NCBI GenBank assembly: GCA_001780985.1
Contig: MFJV01000001.1
Coordinates: 259,570-300,048, forward strand
Length of the DNA stretch: 40,479 nucleotides
Direction: 5' to 3'
Source: Candidatus Gottesmanbacteria bacterium RIFCSPLOWO2_01_FULL_43_11b
GTDB lineage: Bacteria; Patescibacteriota; Microgenomatia; UBA10105; UBA927
Positions 22,355 through 30,989 of the stretch are shown piece after piece; within the stretch, counting starts at the first letter, position 1, and each line of letters starts with the position of its first letter. The translations under genes and the position numbers were made by a program. Under the pieces are notes generated by a model. It was not told where the DNA came from, did no database searches, and saw only the letters and a program-made list of their open reading frames with translations.

Positions 22355-24265
22355 CTGGGGTATCTCTACTCTTCCGACCATTTTCATCCTCGCCTTCCCT
22401 TTTGCTTGTTTCTTCAAAAGTTTATCTTTACGAGTTCGGTCACCCCCGTAGAGTTTTTGAATAACGTCTTTACGAAAAGGTTTTACATCGGCACGAGCAA
22501 TTATTTGCCCCCCGATAGCAGCCTGAATGGGAATAGAAAATTGTTGTCTGGGAATTACTTCGGACAGACGCTCCACTATTGAGATTGCCCGTTGTCTTGC
22601 CTGATCTTTCACTGTTAAAAAAGAAAGTGCGTCAACTTTTTCGTGATTCACTAAAATATCAATTTTTGCAACTTCAACGGTTTGAAAATCAAAAAATTGA
22701 TAATCAAGGGACGCATATCCTTCAGAAATGCTCTTTAAACGGTCAAAAAAATCAATAATCATTTCTGAAAGTGGCAAAAGATATGTAAATTCAGCCTGCC
22801 CGCCATCGCTGCGCTCAGGCGCTGGCAGGCGGGCCTGATCTTTCACTCCATAATATTTCAAATCTACATATTGCCCTCTTTTTTCTTGGGCAAGCTGCAT
22901 AATCGTTCCAACATATCTCCTCGGAGTGTAGATTTTTACCTCCATAATTGGCTCCCTGACTTCTTTGATTTGCGACGGATCCGGAAATTCGCTGGCTGAT
23001 TGAATAGAGGTGTTGTTGACGCGATACTCAACATTTGGTGCTGTTGCGATCATGTGGAGGTTGAATTCTCGCGACAACCGCTCTTGTACAATTTCTGCAT
23101 GAAGTAAGCCTAAGAAACCACAGTGAAATCCGTTTCCCAATGCAAGAGATGCGATGGGACGAAAGGTAAATGCGCTATCTGAAAGCCGCAATTTCTCCAT
23201 AGCTTCCCGCGCAAGCGTAAACTCGTCAGTTTGAATAGGAAACAATCCTAAAAATACCATTGGTTTTGGTTCTTTGTACCCGGGGAGAGACTTTATTTTG
23301 TCATCCCGGCCCCCGAGCCGGGATCCAGTCTTTTCGGAAGAAGATGGATTCCGGGTCAAGCCCGGAATGACACCAAAAGTAGTTATCGTGTCCCCCACTT
23401 TTGCATACCGTACATCTTTCAAACCTGTTGCAATATATCCTACTTCACCAGTTCGTAATGTATCAGAAGGAATCATTTTCGGGATAAAATACCCTTTTTC
23501 AATCGGTGTTACTTCTGCACCTGAAGCCAAAAAATGTAGTGTTTCACCTTTTAAACTTCCGTCGACAACGCGCACAAAAACAACAACTCCTTTATGCGTG
23601 TCGTACTGCGAGGAAAAAACGAGCGCCCGTAATGGTGAACTTGTCGAACCAGAGGGTGGAGGGATTCGTTCGACAATTGCTTCAAGTACTTTTTCGACAT
23701 TCTCTCCGGTTTTTGCCGATATTTCTATGATTTCTTCCTTTCTAAATCCTAGCGTTTCTAGTTCTTCTCGCGTTTCTGTTATTCGTGCATTGGGTAGATC
23801 AATTTTATTTATAATAGGAATTATCGTAAGCTTGTGATTCCGTGCTTGGTGGAGGTTTGCAAGAGTCTGTGCTTGAATACCTTGTGCTGCATCGACAACC
23901 AAAATAGCTCCTTCACAGGCAGCAAGAGATCTACTGACTTCGTAGCCAAAATCAACGTGTCCGGGTGTATCTATGAGGTTGAGAATGTACTCTTCTTTTT
24001 TGTCATTCCGGGCTTGACCCGGAATCCATCTTTCTTCCTCATGGATCCCGGCTCGGGGGCCGGGATGACAACGGAAAATCATTCGTACGGGTGCAAGTTT
24101 AATAGTGATTCCCCGCTCTCGCTCAATCGGATTACTATCGAGAATCTGCTCCTGCATGTTCCGCTTCTCAATAGTCCCAGTTATCTCCAAGAGCCGATCG
24201 GCAAGTGTCGACTTGCCATGATCTATGTGGGCGATGATAGCAAAATTTCGGATGTGATCCTGCAT
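22319..24265 (-). CDS. lepA: Elongation factor 4 (LepA), enlarged by repeat inserts
   Basis: The 648-residue protein is LepA: P-loop AHIDHGKST (12-20), DTPGHVDF (99-106), NKIDLPNA (153-160), the elongation-factor domains and the C-terminal domain that inserts into the ribosome. LepA back-translocates or remodels stalled ribosomes. The family usually has about 600 residues; the excess comes from three in-frame repeat-encoded segments at residues 66-89, 298-323 and 477-491. All motif blocks remain intact around them. TAGAAT (24277-24272) ends seven bases before the ATG, so the mRNA looks leaderless. Confidence 0.96.
   Translation of the reverse strand: MQDHIRNFAIIAHIDHGKSTLADRLLEITGTIEKRNMQEQILDSNPIERERGITIKLAPVRMIFRCHPGPRAGIHEEERWIPGQARNDKKEEYILNLIDTPGHVDFGYEVSRSLAACEGAILVVDAAQGIQAQTLANLHQARNHKLTIIPIINKIDLPNARITETREELETLGFRKEEIIEISAKTGENVEKVLEAIVERIPPPSGSTSSPLRALVFSSQYDTHKGVVVFVRVVDGSLKGETLHFLASGAEVTPIEKGYFIPKMIPSDTLRTGEVGYIATGLKDVRYAKVGDTITTFGVIPGLTRNPSSSEKTGSRLGGRDDKIKSLPGYKEPKPMVFLGLFPIQTDEFTLAREAMEKLRLSDSAFTFRPIASLALGNGFHCGFLGLLHAEIVQERLSREFNLHMIATAPNVEYRVNNTSIQSASEFPDPSQIKEVREPIMEVKIYTPRRYVGTIMQLAQEKRGQYVDLKYYGVKDQARLPAPERSDGGQAEFTYLLPLSEMIIDFFDRLKSISEGYASLDYQFFDFQTVEVAKIDILVNHEKVDALSFLTVKDQARQRAISIVERLSEVIPRQQFSIPIQAAIGGQIIARADVKPFRKDVIQKLYGGDRTRKDKLLKKQAKGKARMKMVGRVEIPQSAFFEVLKRTQ
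22795..22835. repeat. 41-bp palindromic repeat in lepA, copy A
   Basis: This GC-rich 41-mer has arms GCCTGCC (with base 22794) and GGCAGGC (22824-22830), and alternative arms GCCCGCC/GGCGGGC. It is identical to 38809-38849 in leuS. In lepA it encodes residues 477-491 (ARLPAPERSDGGQA) between the normal sequence VKDQ and EFTYLL. Confidence 0.9.
23299..23372. repeat. 74-bp TGTCAT-ended palindromic element in lepA
   Basis: TGTCAT (23299-23304) and ATGACA (23367-23372) end a nested double hairpin with ATCCCGGC/GCCGGGAT and ATTCCGGG/CCCGGAAT stems. It is the same element as 24001-24070 in the opposite orientation, differing mainly in the variable middle. It encodes lepA residues 298-323. The same type of motif is a widespread dispersed repeat in bacteria. 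Confidence 0.9.
24001..24070. repeat. 70-bp TGTCAT-ended palindromic element in lepA
   Basis: This copy has ends TGTCAT (24001-24006) and ATGACA (24065-24070), stems ATTCCGGG/CCCGGAAT (24005-24025) and ATCCCGGC/GCCGGGAT (24045-24066). It encodes lepA residues 66-89 (CHPGPRAGIHEEERWIPG and on) in the loop ahead of the DTPGHVDF motif. Confidence 0.9.
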
Positions 24266-24295
24266 GAAGCTATTCTACCACGAGGATGTGCCCAT

Positions 24296-24598
24296 TTACT
24301 CTATATTACTTCCAATAGCGTTGTAGTCGATACCGCTAACAATCGAAAGTTCTCCTGACAATTGTGCCTCTGAAACTTCTCTCTTGTTTCGTATAACACG
24401 TCCTTTTTCATCTGGTGTAATAATGAGAGTTAATTTTAGTTCTGGTTGACATAGTTGTTGGAGTTGCGACATTGGTTTCCCATCAGGGATAGCCACGAGT
24501 GTGTGACCAGGCATGTCGAGTATCTCGACGTCTCCTTTTATTTCAAAAGGTTTAAACAGCTTCGCTGCACCGAATCCTTTGATTTCAGCTTTTGGCAT
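24296..24598 (-). CDS. Hypothetical small soluble protein
   Basis: I do not recognise this 100-residue protein. It alternates short hydrophobic strands (VEILDMPGHTLVAIPDGK; LKLTLIITPDEKGRVI), suggesting a compact beta domain, and has a single Cys. The ATG at 24598 lies about two bases after the start predicted from the full-consensus promoter at 24607-24635. Constitutive, strong transcription is therefore likely. Confidence 0.6.
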   Translation of the reverse strand: MPKAEIKGFGAAKLFKPFEIKGDVEILDMPGHTLVAIPDGKPMSQLQQLCQPELKLTLIITPDEKGRVIRNKREVSEAQLSGELSIVSGIDYNAIGSNIE

Positions 24599-24606
24599 AT
24601 AATCGA

Positions 24607-24635
24607 ATTATATCCTATAATATTTTGACTGTCAA
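24607..24635 (-). promoter_or_regulatory. Full-consensus promoter
   Basis: TTGACA (24635-24630), 17 bases and TATAAT (24612-24607): both hexamers and the spacing are exactly consensus. It drives the gene starting at 24598 with an expected two-base leader. Confidence 0.85.
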
Positions 24636-24681
24636 TGTTGCCCTCTTGCAATTCCACATGAGCTGGGTCTAGGATAAGTTT

Positions 24682-25296
24682 ATGGCAGACAACACAACGC
24701 TCCGACGCACCACCCGCCAACTTATTCGTGCCTATGAGGCTCGCGCGCTCAAAAAGCGCCCGTTTGCAATCCGTGTCGCTGACTATTTAACCACCTATTT
24801 CGGTAGTCTGGAGTTTCTATTTCTTAACCTTATTGTCTTTGGTACATGGATTGGTGTAAATGCGGGCTTGGTCCCGGGTGTTGCCCCTTTTGATCCTTTT
24901 CCTTTTATACTTTTGACTATGCTGTTGTCTGTCGAGGCTATCTGTCTAACCATAATCGTTCTTATGAGCCAAAATAGACAAGGGTATGTGAGTGCTGTCC
25001 GTGACGAGCTCGATCTTCAGGTCAATTTACTCTCCGAGCGGGAGGTTACCAAAGCCTTACGGCTCCTCCTTGCCCTCCATGAGCATCACAAAATTAAAGC
25101 AGACGAAGATCCGGAACTTGAATCAATGCTTCGGGCAACCAATATTTCGTATATTCAACGAAAACTTGAAGAACAGCTCCATACAGACCAACCAACATTC
25201 CCTAAAATAGTCACCAAACCTATCACCAAATTAACTCAAGCCGTCAAAACCCTCGGACCAACGAAAAATGGGGGCGGAAAAAGTAAAACCCATTAA
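24682..25296 (+). CDS. DUF1003 family membrane protein
   Basis: The 204-residue protein matches DUF1003: a basic N-terminus, FGSLEFLFLNLIVFGTWIGVN (residues 40-60) as helix one, FDPFPFILLTMLLSVEAICLTIIVLMSQNRQ (about 71-101) as helix two, then RDELDLQVNLLSEREVTKALR and a long C-terminal coil. Function of the family is unknown. The tail beyond residue 150 is Lys/Thr-rich. TAGGAT (24670-24675), 18 bases after TTGCAA (24646-24651), ends seven bases before the ATG. It diverges from the small gene at 24598. Confidence 0.9.
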   Translation: MADNTTLRRTTRQLIRAYEARALKKRPFAIRVADYLTTYFGSLEFLFLNLIVFGTWIGVNAGLVPGVAPFDPFPFILLTMLLSVEAICLTIIVLMSQNRQGYVSAVRDELDLQVNLLSEREVTKALRLLLALHEHHKIKADEDPELESMLRATNISYIQRKLEEQLHTDQPTFPKIVTKPITKLTQAVKTLGPTKNGGGKSKTH

Positions 25297-25341
25297 CAAC
25301 TCTCTATACAGACGAGCCTCTTTGTAGTAGCATCGACAATT

Positions 25342-26004
25342 ATGCTTTCCGTTGAAATGAGACGCACGTCGCAAGCACATTTTCTGCAGTCGAACGACTG
25401 GTTTTGTACGGTCGCAATCATGCGATCAGTTCACCATATGCGCCGTGATCCTGTACCAGAAGAATTGCAACTTGCCCAAACACTCGGAGCAAATATTGCC
25501 CACGGCGTCGCTCAAAAAGATCTCGTTTCTTACCTTGCCGTGCGCGGCATTCCACACCGAGTCCATCACGACACATCCATTTCTACACTTTGGGAGGGAC
25601 TGCGGAGAGGAAATGGCTTTCTCGTTTCCTACCAGGAGGTTTCAGACGGCGATATAGAGGGAAACGGTGGAAGAATCTGGTCAGAGCGGTATCTCCGACC
25701 TTACGACCCGTACCTTGACGACGGGCATGACAATTTGCTATTTGGGTTAACTGAAAATTCTCGGAATGTTTACCTTCTCGACCCGGGGTTAAACTACCAA
25801 ATAAGTGGCCTGCCGAAAGGCATACGTACAATCCCCCTTCCCGTTTTTGAGTGTCGTTGGATCGATAGCGACACAAACCAGCTCCTCCGACGATCTGCTA
25901 TTGAAATTGAGCTTTCTCCGCCAAAATCCCGTTCGTGGGTGTGGGAAATCCTTCTCAAATACTTCCCTCACATCCGCTCAACCGTTTCTATGCCGAGGAA
26001 ATAG
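25342..26004 (+). CDS. C39-like cysteine peptidase-fold protein
   Basis: The 220-residue protein has the C39-like order of residues: Gln16 (oxyanion) and Cys22 in LQSNDWFCTVAIMRSV, His129 in DDGHDNLLFGL and Asp147 in VYLLDPG. Between them lies a region of mixed alpha/beta character with YLAVRGIPHRVHHD. C39 enzymes cut double-glycine leaders or act as isopeptidase-like hydrolases. No transporter domain or signal peptide is attached, so the substrate is likely cytoplasmic. TAGCAT (25328-25333) is a weak -10. It overlaps the next minus-strand gene by 27 bases. Confidence 0.7.
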   Translation: MLSVEMRRTSQAHFLQSNDWFCTVAIMRSVHHMRRDPVPEELQLAQTLGANIAHGVAQKDLVSYLAVRGIPHRVHHDTSISTLWEGLRRGNGFLVSYQEVSDGDIEGNGGRIWSERYLRPYDPYLDDGHDNLLFGLTENSRNVYLLDPGLNYQISGLPKGIRTIPLPVFECRWIDSDTNQLLRRSAIEIELSPPKSRSWVWEILLKYFPHIRSTVSMPRK

Positions 26005-26724
26005 AAGTCGTGGGGGATTTTCTATAACCGTGCTCAATTTCCGAAGAGCCTCATCTGTGGTATCGGAATCATTTGCAAAATGCAGCTCTTGACGACCGAT
26101 GGAAGCCAATAGCGTCAATGCCTTCTCTGCATCAAACTGCTCGGCGGTTTTTTGAGTCAAACAAAACTTTGGCCACTCGGAATCATCGGGGGGCGATACC
26201 TTAAGTCCATATGTTTTATCGAATCCCGTAATATCAAGACCGCCTATAATATCAAACACTCTAACCCTCATAGTTGAGTCTTGCCCGAGATAGTAAGACA
26301 ACATAAAACTGCTTGTGGCTCCGGAAATCGACATATTATCAACTTGCAATGTATACGATTTCTCAGATTGGAATTCAGGGATTTGCGGACAGTAACCCAC
26401 AGCCACGAGCATGATGTGCTGGTCTTTTAGCGGCGTCGAGTGCCGCCCGTTCAATCCTGCAAACGTGAGCTGCTCTTTCCCACCACGCGAAGCGACGGCT
26501 TCTAATTTAACGATTGTTTTTCCATCCGTCCCTTCCAGGATTTGCTCAAACCCTACCAGTAACGACTCATCTTGTAATCGAGTGTTCACTGGCTGGAAGT
26601 TGCGCGTCGTTGCTGAAATGATGCCCTGGCTGAAAGCAAAATCCTCGACAGCTATAGCCACAGAATGAAGTTTTTCTTCCGAGAATGTGCCTTTTCCGTC
26701 GTTTTGTTCAATGGTATACCTCAT
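25978..26724 (-). CDS. Hypothetical soluble protein
   Basis: I do not recognise this 248-residue protein. It has no signal or membrane helix. Many short strands (LLVGFEQILEGTDGKTIVKLEAVA; YTLQVDNMSISGATSSF) suggest a beta-rich fold, with an Asp/Glu-rich region near 195-225 that looks helical. It has two Cys. TATACT (26740-26735) sits ten bases before the ATG, within the short gap after argS, so it has its own promoter. The neighbouring C39-like gene converges on it. Confidence 0.6.
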   Translation of the reverse strand: MRYTIEQNDGKGTFSEEKLHSVAIAVEDFAFSQGIISATTRNFQPVNTRLQDESLLVGFEQILEGTDGKTIVKLEAVASRGGKEQLTFAGLNGRHSTPLKDQHIMLVAVGYCPQIPEFQSEKSYTLQVDNMSISGATSSFMLSYYLGQDSTMRVRVFDIIGGLDITGFDKTYGLKVSPPDDSEWPKFCLTQKTAEQFDAEKALTLLASIGRQELHFANDSDTTDEALRKLSTVIENPPRLLFPRHRNG

Positions 26725-26748
26725 ACCATAACTAAGTATACCATACTA

Positions 26749-28623
26749 TTACATCCGCTCAACCGTAGAAATCCCAAGAAGATAAAGTCCATTTTGAATA
26801 GTTTGAGCAGTTGCAGCTGTTAAAGCCAAACGGGCATTATTCCCTAAAATCGGATGTTTTTGATAAAACAGGTTAAATGCCTGTGCGAGATTAAAAAGAT
26901 ACGTACAGAGCATGTTCGGCGCAAACTCACGGGCTGCCTGACCAACTATTTCTGGGAAAAAGTTGATGAGACGAGCGATGGAACGCTCTTCGGCGTTAAA
27001 GCTCCAATCACCAAATTCCAAACTCCAAACAAATTCCAAATTTGAATGTTCCAAACGTTTAGTATTTGATGCTTTGTGTTTATTTGGTGCTTGATGCTTG
27101 AGGTTTGATGCTTCCGCTGCCTTGTGGAGCACGGATTTGCAACGCGCGTATGTGTAAAGCAGATAGGGCCCGGAATCACCGTCAAAACTTACCGATTCTT
27201 TTAGATCAAACGCAATTTCCTGTTTCGTCGAAACTTTAAGAAACGCATACTTTACTGCGGCAACCGCGCCCTTCTCCGCAATTTCATCCTGTTCCTCTTT
27301 GGTATATTTCGATTCATTTTGTTTTAATATCTCATAGATTGATTGCTTTGCTTCGTCAAGCAGCCACTCACCTAAAACAACGTTCCCACTCCTGCTGCTC
27401 ATTTTCCCTTCTTTGAGTCCTACCCAACCATAAATAAGATGATGTTCTTTTCCTTTTGTATCCGGAAACACTTGTTCTAACGCCTTAAAGATCACCTGGA
27501 AGTATCCGGTTTGTTCAGGACCAACCACATGAATGATTTGATCGGGACTATATTCATCAAATTGGAGCCTTCCAAGACCAATATCTTTCGCTTCATATGT
27601 GGCATTCCCTTCGCCTGTTATGAAAACTCTGTTGTGAAGACCCCATTTTTCTCCCGGAAAAACAACTGCTCCGTCGCTTTGCACAAATATGCCTTTCTTT
27701 AATGCCTCCTGAACATACTTTTTTCCGTTTTCATACACTTCACCCTCAAAATAATATCGATCATAGTGCGTTCCAACGCGCTTATATATACTTTCAAAAT
27801 AATCCAGACTCCATTTTCTTGTCTCCTGATACATCGGGTAAATCGAAGAGTCTTTGGCGTAAATTTTTTTATTGATCTCTCCTATTTCCCTCTTTGCACT
27901 CTCTTCATAATCTTTATGCCCATTTGCATACGCTTTTCCAAGGTATTCAATTTTTTCATCTAATGATTTCTTTTTTATTTCTTCAAACGTTTTATCTTTC
28001 AAAATTCCGTAGATACATTTGGCAATATGTAATCCAACATCTCCTTGATAATTAACCCTGATGACTTTATTTCCCGCCGACTCAAGGAGTCGGACAATAC
28101 TTTCGCCGGTTGAAATATTTCTCAAATGTCCTATATGAAACTGCTTATGCGTGTTTGGGTGAGCGAATTCTACCATAAGCTTTTTTCCGGTCTTCGTTTT
28201 AGCCGTTCCGAAGCGCTCTTTCTCTTTTAGCACTTCATCTATCTGATTGCCAAGTTTAGATTCGGTCAAGAAGAAGTTTATGAACCCCGGCGGCACGACT
28301 TCAACCCGGTCAATATCCTGTAATACGCTTTTTGCGGGAATCTGCGGAGATGCTTTTTGATATTGTTTATTTGTAATCTGATCTGGTATCTTACGTCTTA
28401 CATCTTTCATCTTCTCGTCTATAATCTTCTTAACCCATAGTGCTACGTCTACCGGCGATTTTTTAAGAGTCTTTGCAACCCTCATCGCAATATTGGTTGT
28501 ATACTCCCCGTGGTTGGGATCACCGGAAATTTCAACTTCGGGTTCAATATCTGTAACCCCAAATTCTTTGAGAATTTCCTTAAGTAGTTCGAAAAGATTT
28601 TGTCTCATGGTTTCTTCAATCAT
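26749..28623 (-). CDS. argS: Arginyl-tRNA synthetase, with repeat insert
   Basis: The 624-residue class I synthetase has an N-terminal Add-1 domain (residues 1-120), the HIGH motif at 163-166 (QFHIGHLRN), KMSSR at 407-411 and an anticodon-binding domain ending in GISTVERM. It charges tRNA-Arg with arginine. Residues 504-541 (SNLKHQAPNKHKASNT and on, through LEFGDWSF) are foreign to the family and come from a dispersed repeat. The ATG overlaps the DMT-transporter stop by four bases. As last gene of the T-box arginine operon, its expression should rise when tRNA-Arg is uncharged. Confidence 0.95.
   Translation of the reverse strand: MIEETMRQNLFELLKEILKEFGVTDIEPEVEISGDPNHGEYTTNIAMRVAKTLKKSPVDVALWVKKIIDEKMKDVRRKIPDQITNKQYQKASPQIPAKSVLQDIDRVEVVPPGFINFFLTESKLGNQIDEVLKEKERFGTAKTKTGKKLMVEFAHPNTHKQFHIGHLRNISTGESIVRLLESAGNKVIRVNYQGDVGLHIAKCIYGILKDKTFEEIKKKSLDEKIEYLGKAYANGHKDYEESAKREIGEINKKIYAKDSSIYPMYQETRKWSLDYFESIYKRVGTHYDRYYFEGEVYENGKKYVQEALKKGIFVQSDGAVVFPGEKWGLHNRVFITGEGNATYEAKDIGLGRLQFDEYSPDQIIHVVGPEQTGYFQVIFKALEQVFPDTKGKEHHLIYGWVGLKEGKMSSRSGNVVLGEWLLDEAKQSIYEILKQNESKYTKEEQDEIAEKGAVAAVKYAFLKVSTKQEIAFDLKESVSFDGDSGPYLLYTYARCKSVLHKAAEASNLKHQAPNKHKASNTKRLEHSNLEFVWSLEFGDWSFNAEERSIARLINFFPEIVGQAAREFAPNMLCTYLFNLAQAFNLFYQKHPILGNNARLALTAATAQTIQNGLYLLGISTVERM
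27001..27112. repeat. Repeat-derived insert in argS
   Basis: The first half is built from CCAAA/TTCCAAAC-like units and the second from TTTGATGCTT-like units (TTGATGCTTG, TTTGATGCTT). It encodes the low-complexity LKHQAPNKHKASNT and LEFVWSLEFGDW segments, which I recall as common dispersed-repeat translations in CPR genomes. It keeps argS in frame. Confidence 0.8.
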
Positions 28624-29540
28624 ACCAAACTCTTATTTTTTTTGTTTTCCGTAACAAGAACTACAATTCCACTTATGATAATAAACGCCCCAATCCATTG
28701 GTGTATTAAGAACCGTTCACCTGAGATAACTCCCAAAATTACACTTATGGCAATCGGTAACGTCACAAGGAGAGAAAATTGTTTAACTTCCATTCGTTTT
28801 AGCGCCGTATAGTAAAGCACGAGGGCTATTGCCGAAGCCCCCATACCCAAATATAATAATTTCAGCCAGTCATTCATTGATACGCCGCTAATTATATTCG
28901 TTATGTTTTCTTTATATAGAATAAACACTATCAAACTGTTAAATACACTAGCAACAGCAAAACGGTAAAAGGCAACTACCATCGATGAAAGTTCCCCCAG
29001 AAGTACCTTTCCGATAATAGTACAGGCACCCCAGAGTATTGCAGCAAGGAGTGAAGTTGAAATTCCGATCCAGAAACTCATACTCCAAGCGATATTGAAA
29101 TTTCCGCTACTTGTGACCAAAACGACTCCAAAAAGAATACAGACAGCAAGAATAAGGAAGCGCTTAGTTACTTTTTCACCAAGAAACCATACGGCAAAGA
29201 GAATTCCCAGGGGAATCTCGAGATTAACTAAGATTGTTGTCAGCGCAGCACCAATTTGACGAATCGCAACCACATTAAGCCATGAAGCTATCCCCGATCC
29301 GACTGTACCCAAGAGTAAAAGTCCGATCAACTGTTTCTTTGTAATAGATAGGTAAGACTTTTTCCATTTTCCAAAAATGAGCATAAATAGAAAAAGGAAC
29401 ACTGCGGCAAAGCTAAACCGGATCGCCACAAGAAGAAAACTGGGTACGGAAAAACTAATGAATTTTGTCACTACCGGGCTTACGCCCGAAATAAGATCGA
29501 ATGCCAATACTGACAGTAAACCAACTAACTGATTATTCAT
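28620..29540 (-). CDS. EamA/DMT superfamily transporter
   Basis: The 306-residue protein has ten hydrophobic helices in two EamA halves (residues about 5-135 and 148-300). GLLLLGTVGSGIASWLN and the second-half LLYLGMGASAIALVLYY are typical of the family. DMT transporters move amino acids, nucleotides or other metabolites; direction is not visible. Its place inside the arginine operon makes arginine, citrulline or a related compound the first guess, by inference. It overlaps argS by four bases and the 66-residue gene by eight. Confidence 0.9.
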   Translation of the reverse strand: MNNQLVGLLSVLAFDLISGVSPVVTKFISFSVPSFLLVAIRFSFAAVFLFLFMLIFGKWKKSYLSITKKQLIGLLLLGTVGSGIASWLNVVAIRQIGAALTTILVNLEIPLGILFAVWFLGEKVTKRFLILAVCILFGVVLVTSSGNFNIAWSMSFWIGISTSLLAAILWGACTIIGKVLLGELSSMVVAFYRFAVASVFNSLIVFILYKENITNIISGVSMNDWLKLLYLGMGASAIALVLYYTALKRMEVKQFSLLVTLPIAISVILGVISGERFLIHQWIGAFIIISGIVVLVTENKKNKSLV

Positions 29541-29733
29541 ATTTTTTCTCCAACTTTTGTTTTACTGCCTTCTTAATTAATATTTTTTCAAGCAGACTTA
29601 CTTCAGAGCTTACCACAAACTCTCCCGCCTCATGTCCATGAAGTTCTATGGTCTTTTTAGGGTCAATACCTTTTTGAATGTCAGTTACAACACTTCCAGA
29701 TGGTATAAATATCATTTTCTCTTTCATACTCAC
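29533..29733 (-). CDS. Hypothetical small protein in the arginine operon
   Basis: I do not recognise this 66-residue protein. It begins MSMKEKMIFIPSGSVVTDIQKG and ends with a basic helical tail (LLEKILIKKAVKQKLEKK). A His-Gly-His (ELHGHEAGEF) lies mid-sequence. It overlaps argG by four bases and the transporter gene by eight, so it is locked into the operon. A regulatory or accessory role is possible; nothing shows it. Confidence 0.55.
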   Translation of the reverse strand: MSMKEKMIFIPSGSVVTDIQKGIDPKKTIELHGHEAGEFVVSSEVSLLEKILIKKAVKQKLEKKYE

Positions 29734-30989
29734 CCACCCCCTTTCGCATGTACTTGATTTGCCAGTTTCATCTGAAGCGTATATACCTCGATAAAACCTG
29801 CGCTTGCATTAACGTTATATTTATAGCCTCCTGTTGTCGTAAATGATGCGTGGTGCATGGCAAAGGGAGAGGTCATCGCAACCACGGTTACCTTGCCTTT
29901 GTAGAGTTTGACTGTCACTATACCGGTCACTTTTTGATTCACCCAGTCGTTGAAGTTGTTAATCGCTCCCATCACCGGATCAAACCATTTCGCACCATAA
30001 CAAAGATACGCCCATTTGACGTCGAGCTGATTTTTCAGTTCGTTAAGTTCACGCGTCGAAACGTACTGCTCGAGTGCTTTGTGAGCAGTAATAATCACAT
30101 GACCGGCCGGAAGCTCATACACTCCACGGTCTTTGAGGCCTATCAAACGATCCTCGACCAAATGGACCACACCGACACCATGCTTGCCTGCGATCTTATT
30201 TAAGGTCATAATCAAGATCGCAAGTTTCATTTTTTTGTTGTTTAACGCGACCGGCATGCCCTTATTGAACGTAATTTTTATGAATTCTTCCTTATCCGGT
30301 GCGTTTTTGGCGAGAGTGTAGGTTGTCAAAAACTTCTCGACTTTGGGAATAAACTGGGGATCCTCGATCTCCCCGCCTTCCCACGTCATCCCCCACATGT
30401 TGTCATCGACACTGTAGGGAAAGTCCAAACTCGCAGGAACGGGAATACCGTGCTTTTGGGCGTATTTAATCTCATTATTTCTATCCATATCCCATTCACG
30501 CACCGGAGCGATGATCTTTATCTCTGGATTTAATGTGAGCATGTAGCCTTCCAAACGTACCTGATCATTCCCTTTACCCGTACAACCGTGTGCAATTGCG
30601 TCCGCACCGACTTTTTGAGCAACTTCAACTGCCTTGGCAGCTGTGATCGCGCGACCGATTGGGGTAGAAAGATGATAATCTCCTTGATAGGCGGCATTTG
30701 CCTTGATTCCGTATGAAATATACTTTTCGGCAAATTCATCCTTCACATCCAAAACGATCGCCTTCTTTGCACCAAATTTGAGCGCTTTTTTTTGAATTGC
30801 GACAAGGTCATCGCCCTGCTGGCCCAAATCCATAGTTAAGGTCACCACATCGGCCTTATACGTATCTTGTATCCACTTTAGCATGACCGACGTATCCAGC
30901 CCTCCGCTATAAAGCAAGAGAACTTTTTTGACTTCTCCCTTTTTTGCCTCATGTGAAGCTACTTTGATATAGTTTGTATGTGTTTCCAT
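29730..30989 (-). CDS. argG: Argininosuccinate synthase
   Basis: The 419-residue protein has the ATP-pyrophosphatase loop YSGGLDTS at 27-34, IAHGCTGKGNDQVRLE near 132-147, and TTGGYKYNVNASAG near the end. It joins citrulline and aspartate with ATP to form argininosuccinate. The N-terminus is about 20 residues longer than usual before the P-loop. The chosen ATG at 30989 has ACAGGAG upstream at about eight bases. It overlaps argH by 31 bases, so coupling is tight. Neither argF/argI nor carbamoyl-phosphate genes are in the window. Confidence 0.96.
   Translation of the reverse strand: METHTNYIKVASHEAKKGEVKKVLLLYSGGLDTSVMLKWIQDTYKADVVTLTMDLGQQGDDLVAIQKKALKFGAKKAIVLDVKDEFAEKYISYGIKANAAYQGDYHLSTPIGRAITAAKAVEVAQKVGADAIAHGCTGKGNDQVRLEGYMLTLNPEIKIIAPVREWDMDRNNEIKYAQKHGIPVPASLDFPYSVDDNMWGMTWEGGEIEDPQFIPKVEKFLTTYTLAKNAPDKEEFIKITFNKGMPVALNNKKMKLAILIMTLNKIAGKHGVGVVHLVEDRLIGLKDRGVYELPAGHVIITAHKALEQYVSTRELNELKNQLDVKWAYLCYGAKWFDPVMGAINNFNDWVNQKVTGIVTVKLYKGKVTVVAMTSPFAMHHASFTTTGGYKYNVNASAGFIEVYTLQMKLANQVHAKGGG

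Noticed and set aside
23633-23651. GGTGAACTTGTCGAACC-like sequence in lepA as another inserted repeat
   Set aside because: It resembles a dispersed repeat, but the protein loop (SGSTSSPLRAL) has normal length, so insertion is not supported.
23274-24358. Plus-strand frames opposite lepA
   Set aside because: They translate the palindromic repeats and antisense lepA; LepA motifs are beyond doubt.
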